In this document: in pieces, positions 58,905 through 64,000 of the stretch
Layout of the letters: every line of letters starts with the position of its first letter
Numbering within the stretch: the stretch's first letter is position 1
Source of the DNA: Thelephora terrestris
Taxonomy: Eukaryota; Basidiomycota; Agaricomycetes; Thelephorales; Thelephoraceae
Direction: 5' to 3'
DNA: 64,000 nt
NCBI GenBank assembly: GCA_015956445.1
Contig: WIUZ02000016.1
Coordinates: forward strand, 1-64,000
Notes under the pieces: model-generated
What the model saw: the letters and a program-made list of their open reading frames with translations, nothing else
Told to the model about the DNA's origin: nothing
The model's database searches: none
Program-made: the position numbers and the translations under genes

Positions 58905-59150
58905 GATAGGTAGGTTAGGTTTGCCCATACCAGGTTAGGTTAGGTATAGGTTAGTATAGGTATAGGTTGGTTTAGGTATAGGTTAGGCTAGGTTAGGTTA
59001 GGTCAGGTCAGGTTAGGGTTAGATTTGGGATTAGACCAGGTTTAGGATTAGGTTAGGCTTAGGTTCATGGGTCAAGTTTACATTGGCTCAGGTTAGATTG
59101 AGGATTAGGTTGTGGCTATTATCAGGTTAAGTTTAGTTTCCATTAGGTTA
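58905..59150 (-). repeat. Telomere-like tract, right arm
   Basis: The inverted counterpart of the tract at 58065-58310, reading GGTTAGGTTAGG and GGTATAGG on the plus strand. Confidence 0.75.
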
Positions 59151-59324
59151 GAGCCACAAACTGATATATGGTCTATCATGCATACAAACAGAGTCTAATT
59201 TTTTCAAATTCACACAGCTAATGGTTGATTTATAAAGTATCTCCTTTCCTGGAATAGTGATATAATCCATGGGACATGGAGAAAGGACACCATTCTGCAA
59301 CTGATGCCCCATGGGCACAAGATG

Positions 59325-61190
59325 CTGTTGTACAACCCATGGGGCATGGGAAATGGATAGCGTTGTACAACCCATGACCCATGGAGAATGGATAGTGTTG
59401 TACAACCCATGACCCATGGGGAACAGATAGCGTTGTACAACCCATGGGGCATGGAAATTGGATAGCGTTGTACAACCCATGACCCATGGGGAACAGATAG
59501 CGTTGTACAACCCATGGGGCATGGAAATTGGATAGCGTTGTACAACCCATGCCCCATGGGAAATGGATAGTGTTGTACAACCCATGCCCCATGGAGAAAG
59601 GATAGCGTTGTACAACCCATGACCCATGGGGAACGGATAGCGTTGTACAACCCATGGGGCATGGGAACTGGATAGTGTTGTACAACCCATGCCCCATGGA
59701 GAAAGGATAGCGTTGTACAACCCATGACCCATGGGGAACGGATAGCGTTGTACAACCCATGGGGCATGGGAACTGGATAGTGTTGTACAACCCATGCCCC
59801 ATGGAGAATGGATAGTGTTGTACAACCCATGACCCATGGGAAATGGATAGTGTTGTACAACCCATGCCCCATGGAGAAAGGATAGCGTTGTACAACCCAT
59901 GACCCATGGGGAAAGGATAGCGTTGTACAACCCATGGGGCATGGGAATTGGATAGTGTTGTACAACCCATGGGGCATGGGGAACAGATAGCGTTGTACAA
60001 CCCATGGGGCATGGAGAATGGGTAGTGTTGTACAACCCATGCCCCATGGGGAAAGGATAGTGTTGTACAACCCATGCCCCATGGGAAATGGATAGTGTTG
60101 TACAACCCATGGGGCATGGGAAATGGATAGTGTTGTACAACCCATGCCCCATGGAGAAAGGATAGTGTTGTACAACCCATGCCCCATGGGGAACAGATAG
60201 TGTTGTACAACCCATGGGGCATGGGAATTGGATAGGGTTGTACAACCCATGACCCATGGGAACTGGATAGTGTTGTACAACCCATGCCCCATGGAGAAAG
60301 GATAGCGTTGTACAACCCATGACCCATGGGGAACAGATAGCGTTGTACAACCCATGGGGCATGGGGAACGGATAGTGTTGTACAACCCATGGGGCATGGG
60401 GAACGGATAGCGTTGTACAACCCATGGGGCATGGGAACTGGATAGTGTTGTACAACCCATGCCCCATGGAGAATGGATAGTGTTGTACAACCCATGACCC
60501 ATGGGAAATGGATAGTGTTGTACAACCCATGCCCCATGGAGAAAGGATAGCGTTGTACAACCCATGACCCATGGGGAAAGGATAGTGTTGTACAACCCAT
60601 GGGGCATGGGAATTTGATAGTGTTGTACAACCCATGGGGCATGGAGAACGGATAGTGTTGTACAACCCATGGGGCATGGAGAATGGGTAGTGTTGTACAA
60701 TCCATGCCCCATGGGGAACAGATAGCGTTGTACAACCCATGGGGCATGGGAAATGGATAGTGTTGTACAACCCATGACCCATGGGAAATGGATAGCGTTG
60801 TACAACCCATGCCCCATGGAGAAAGGATAGCGTTGTACAACCCATGCCCCATGGAGAATGGATAGCGTTGTACAACCCATGACCCATGGGAAATGGATAG
60901 TGTTGTACAACCCATGCCCCATGGAGAAAGGATAGCATTGTACAACCCATGACCCATGGGGAACAGATAGCGTTGTACAACCCATGACCCATGGGAAATG
61001 GATAGTGTTGTACAACCCATGCCCCATGGGGAATGGATAGTGTTGTACAACCCATGGGGCATGGGAAATGGATAGCATTGTACAACCCATGAGGCATGGG
61101 GAAGGGATAGTGTTGTACAACCCATGGGGCATGGGCAACAGATACCATTGTACAACCCATGGGGCATGGGCAACGGATACTATTCCATTT
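59325..61190 (-). repeat. Right 35-bp minisatellite array, about 53 units
   Basis: The same 35-bp unit as the left array in inverse orientation, with about a dozen more copies and a different order of variants. The arrays have therefore changed in length independently while the inner arm sequence stayed matched. The open minus-strand frames are artefacts as on the left. Confidence 0.9.
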
Positions 61191-61334
61191 CCCATGGGTC
61201 ATGGGTTGTACAATGGTATCTTTTCTCCATGGGTCATGGGTTGTACAACGCGTTGTACAACGTTGCATGGCCCATGACCCATGGAGAATTGTCACGATGT
61301 ATGGTCCATGACCCATGGAGAAAAGATAGCTGAA

Positions 61335-62108
61335 GGGGCTCGCACACTACACCACCTACATTTGACTTAGGATTATTTTTTGTACCGCAGCCTCTGTTAG
61401 AGGTCAGAATTGAATTTGTGTGCTTTGTTTTTCTTAATTTCAGATGGCTGAGCAAGCCTGAGAACTTTGCGATGGGCACTCTTCCATGGGCACTTGTGAC
61501 TTGAGAAATTTGCACCATCAACCTTGGGCGCTTATGACTTGTGTAATTTCATGAGCACAGTTTCAGTTGCTCAACTTTGCCCTGGAAAAGACGAGACACA
61601 GCTCAAATTTTATTTATAAAATGTGCAATGTATCTATGAGATAGATTTAATCATTATTGAAGGTATGGGAAGGCAAGATTCACGGCTTTCTGCAGCACCA
61701 GCAGAAAAGTCCAAAAAGGAAATGATCCTGCCATTTCTGATCAAGAATAGCTGAGGTGTGTGATCTGCCGCCTCACTGGAAAAATGGGATGCAAATCCTG
61801 GGCTCAGCAAAATTCACAGTCATGTTGTTTTTAGTGGGATTGGTTGTGGGTTAGATGGGCTACCTGCCCATGTTTTTATTTTTGGCATTTTTGCTTCGAA
61901 ATTCATCATCTTGCTAACAATCACATATATTCAACATATATTACAATATATTTCTACAGTATATATAGCCGAGAGGGAAGATTAACTGGGGGGGGGGGAG
62001 TGGTCGTGGGATAATTTTTATGGGGGGGAGGGGAATAACCGAGTGGAGGGAATAATTGAGGGGAGGGGAATAACCAGGAGGAGGGGAATACAGCTGTTCC
62101 GGAAAACC
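61335..62108. other. Non-coding region with G-rich tract
   Basis: No gene recognised. At about 61991-62092 runs of four to ten G recur (GGGGGGGGGGAG, GGGGGGGAGGGG, GAGGGGAGGGGAATAACC), which could form G-quadruplexes. The GGGGAATAACC motif repeats about three times. Confidence 0.5.
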
Positions 62109-62169
62109 TTGTCCTCACCGATGTAGTGCCTCTAGTTCTGGGGATGTGGGATTCTGGTGTTTGCTGTCC

Positions 62170-62800
62170 TCAGTCCTCATTCCTCCTCTTTGCTTTTCCT
62201 CTTCTTTGCAACCTTTGCAACTTTGCAACTTCCTCTTTGCCAGAACTTCCTCTTCTTCGTGATCTCCTCTTTGCTGGAGCTTCCTCTTCGCGAACTTCCT
62301 CTTCACCGGAGCTTCCTCTTCTCCAGAAGGCTTTCCTCTTTGCTTAGTTCCCCCCCTTTATGATGACTTTCCCCTTTTCTCCTCTTCCACTATGACTTCA
62401 CCATTGCATCATAGGTCCTTATTTCGCAGTTTTCCTCCTTTCTTCTCTGGATCCTTCTCAGAGCAGACCTTGGGTATATATATCCTGTATTAGCTACTCT
62501 GCAGGACATTGCGCTCCATCCTATTGAGGCCCAGTCAGTCATGTTTCCCCCCTCCTAGTCTGAATCTTAGCTCTAGTCCCCTTGTTGTCCTCAAGTGTCT
62601 TCTTGTCTTCCTCAGTGTCTTCCCATTGCATTCTTTGCTTTCCCCATTGCATTCCCCAGTTTCCCCGACGAATCTTCTCCTCGGAACTCTCGGAACCCTT
62701 GGAACCTCTCTGTTCTTCTTGCTCGTTTTGTCTCTAGCTCTCTTCTGGTTTCTCCACCTTTGCGCTTTCTCCACAACTGTTTCCCAGTCACTGCTAGGAG
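62170..62800 (+). other. Pyrimidine-rich tract
   Basis: The plus strand is dominated by C and T over about 600 bp. CTTCCTCTT-type repeats fill 62170-62345, including GGAGCTTCCTCTTC units, and TTCCCC/CTTCC stretches follow. Short frames here are compositional artefacts. Confidence 0.5.
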
Positions 62801-63134
62801 TTCCTTGACACTGTACAACCTAGGACCCACCTTCACAGGAACTCTCTGGGCCCTGATTTTCTGTCTTCACAGAGGTTCCCCAGAAAATCCCCTGTTCACC
62901 AAGTTTTTTTTTATTTTGTGACATTGACAGCTGTCAATGCAGAAATGGTGAGGGGGTGCTGCAGGGTAGGATCCGCCTGTTTCCTTGAGAATTTCAGGGA
63001 TGAGAGAGTGGAAGCAATAGGCTGTGAGCCACTTGAGGGGGTAGGGGAGATCTGCGGCAAAACCCGCTATTGCCCATCATGCTCCTCATGGTCTACAGAA
63101 AAATTAGCAAAGACATTAAGGATCACACCATCGA

Positions 63135-64000
63135 CTTGAGCTATCAAGGTCTCATTCTGCAGGACATCTGTGACCTTCTTGGGATCTCGTCTAGGAGCCT
63201 ATCAAGATAGAAAAATTATGAGGACGTCCATGGATCCACCCTCCCTCCTCCAACATACACAGCCGGCCGGCCACGGATTCTTATTGGTGAACAGGTCCTC
63301 TCAATCTGTGAACAACTAAATTGGGCGCCGGAGATGTATCTCGACCAACTACAGGATTGGGTTGCGCATCCATCTCGAAGAGCGCGCTATCTACACTGAT
63401 TCAAGACGCAGGCCACTCATTCAAGATGCTTCACAAAGCAGCAGCTGAACGGGACGAGGAGGAATGGGAATTGTTTCAGAGCTGGGCCCGTGATTTTGTG
63501 ATGGCAGAGATGGTTGTCACGGCCGATGAGTCCAGCAAGGACAACCATACAATTTTTTGATGGTGGATGCATTCGTTCAAGGGAACACCAGCAGGGGTAA
63601 ACTCAAGGTTTGCAAGAGGTGAATAGTATAGCATCCCGGCCGCCATTAGCATGGACAGGTATGTTGCAACCCACGTTGTTGTTGGTGCAGTCAACAGCCA
63701 CGAATTTTTTGATTTCATTGTTTCCGAAGTGGTATGCTCATGTATTTGTTTCATTTCATATTCACTCATTTGTTACTCCAGCTACAAACAATGAACCCCT
63801 ATCCATGATCTCGAAGTGTTCTCATCCTCGATAACTGCAACATTCACAAGTCCAAAATACTCCAAGAAATTGTTGAGGCATATGGTCAGTCCTGATTTCG
63901 TGCGGTATCATGTGTTTTTCACCATCTTTGTAGGATGTATTCTCAAATTCCTCCCTCCTTATTTGCCAGATATGAATCTGATCAAAGAGAGCTTCAGTTC
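63135..64000 (+). pseudogene. DDE transposase remnant (Tc1/pogo-like), runs off the window
   Basis: Fragments in several frames follow the order of an Agaricomycete DDE_3-type transposase. A helix-turn-helix comes first (LILQDICDLLGISSRSL), then GRPRILIGEQVLSICEQLNW, RALSTLIQDAGHSFKMLHKA, and AEMVVTADESSKDNHTIF with the probable first catalytic Asp. Next is a stretch matching HEFFDFIVSEVV in position. The last readable piece is FLPPYLPDMNL near the window end, corresponding to the PPYSPDLNPIE region before the final acidic residue. Frame changes and stops show it is dead. Confidence 0.65.

Larger units (their letters stand above)
56332..61334. mobile_element. 5-kb palindromic foldback element built of 35-bp repeats
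   Basis: Inverted ends begin TTCAGCTATCTTTTCTCCAT (56332) and match the right end at 61334. The first roughly 110 bp are nearly identical, and GGG flanks both sides, a possible 3-bp duplication. Arms are 56332-58538 and 58675-61334 around a loop of about 136 bp. Each arm is, from outside in: a unique terminal piece, an array of 35-bp repeats, about 170 bp of A+T-rich sequence, a telomere-like CCTAA tract, and about 240 bp of unique DNA. The inner parts of the arms (about 58283-58538 against 58675-58928) appear identical. The array is longer on the right. There is no transposase, so the element is non-autonomous. Confidence 0.8.

Noticed and set aside
56471-61316. Very long open reading frames (500-720 codons) with PMGHGLYNTI-type repeats
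   Set aside because: They arise from a 35-bp stop-free repeat read in three frames and mirrored in both arms. There is no codon pattern, start context or introns.

Overview
The window reads as nuclear DNA of a basidiomycete fungus, most likely an Agaricomycete. Genes carry many short GT-AG introns of about 50-75 nt. Several protein families typical of, or expanded in, that class are recognisable (DUF6535, DUF6589, DUF6532, Plavaka and Tnp2-type transposases). Host housekeeping genes lie as islands among nested mobile DNA. All family names come from recall of the sequences; no database search was run.

Layout. 1-1.3 kb: a Cys-rich protein. 2.0-4.2 kb: a foldback element with a telomere-like core. 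4.2-19.4 kb: a DUF6589 gene on the minus strand, split in two by a 13.9-kb insertion at 4907-18831. The insertion has CCCAGTG ends and a 7-bp target duplication (GTTGATA). Inside it are a coiled-coil gene (5604-6438), two CACTG-ended foldback elements (7570-8887, 9187-10139), an unrecognised five- to six-exon gene (10158-12605) and a decayed Tnp2/CACTA-type transposase gene (12812-18572). The transposase gene is itself interrupted by a 2.3-kb element at 14353-16658 with a 5-bp duplication. 19.4-20.8 kb: a second CCCAGT-ended element with a 7-bp duplication. 20.9-31 kb: two DUF6535 membrane-protein genes, a kinase remnant and a complete mitochondrial isovaleryl-CoA dehydrogenase gene.

31-36.9 kb holds nothing I can name. 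36.9-44.8 kb is a host block: a ferric-reductase-like flavocytochrome, the copper chaperone ATX1 and an amino-acid permease. 46.0-55.5 kb: a third DUF6535 gene whose LIF/AGLF intron carries a complete 6.6-kb Plavaka transposon (46340-52905). That transposon encodes an apparently intact transposase and a divergent DUF6532 gene. It landed in the 3' splice site, and its 2-bp CA duplication appears to have rebuilt the acceptor. 56.3-61.3 kb: a 5-kb palindromic element whose arms are arrays of a 35-bp repeat, around a second telomere-like core. 61.3-64 kb: G-rich and pyrimidine-rich DNA, then a DDE (Tc1/pogo-like) transposase remnant running off the end.

The most striking results are the two insertions whose target sites can be read exactly from the interrupted host genes, and the pair of foldback elements with unrelated ends but related telomere-like cores.
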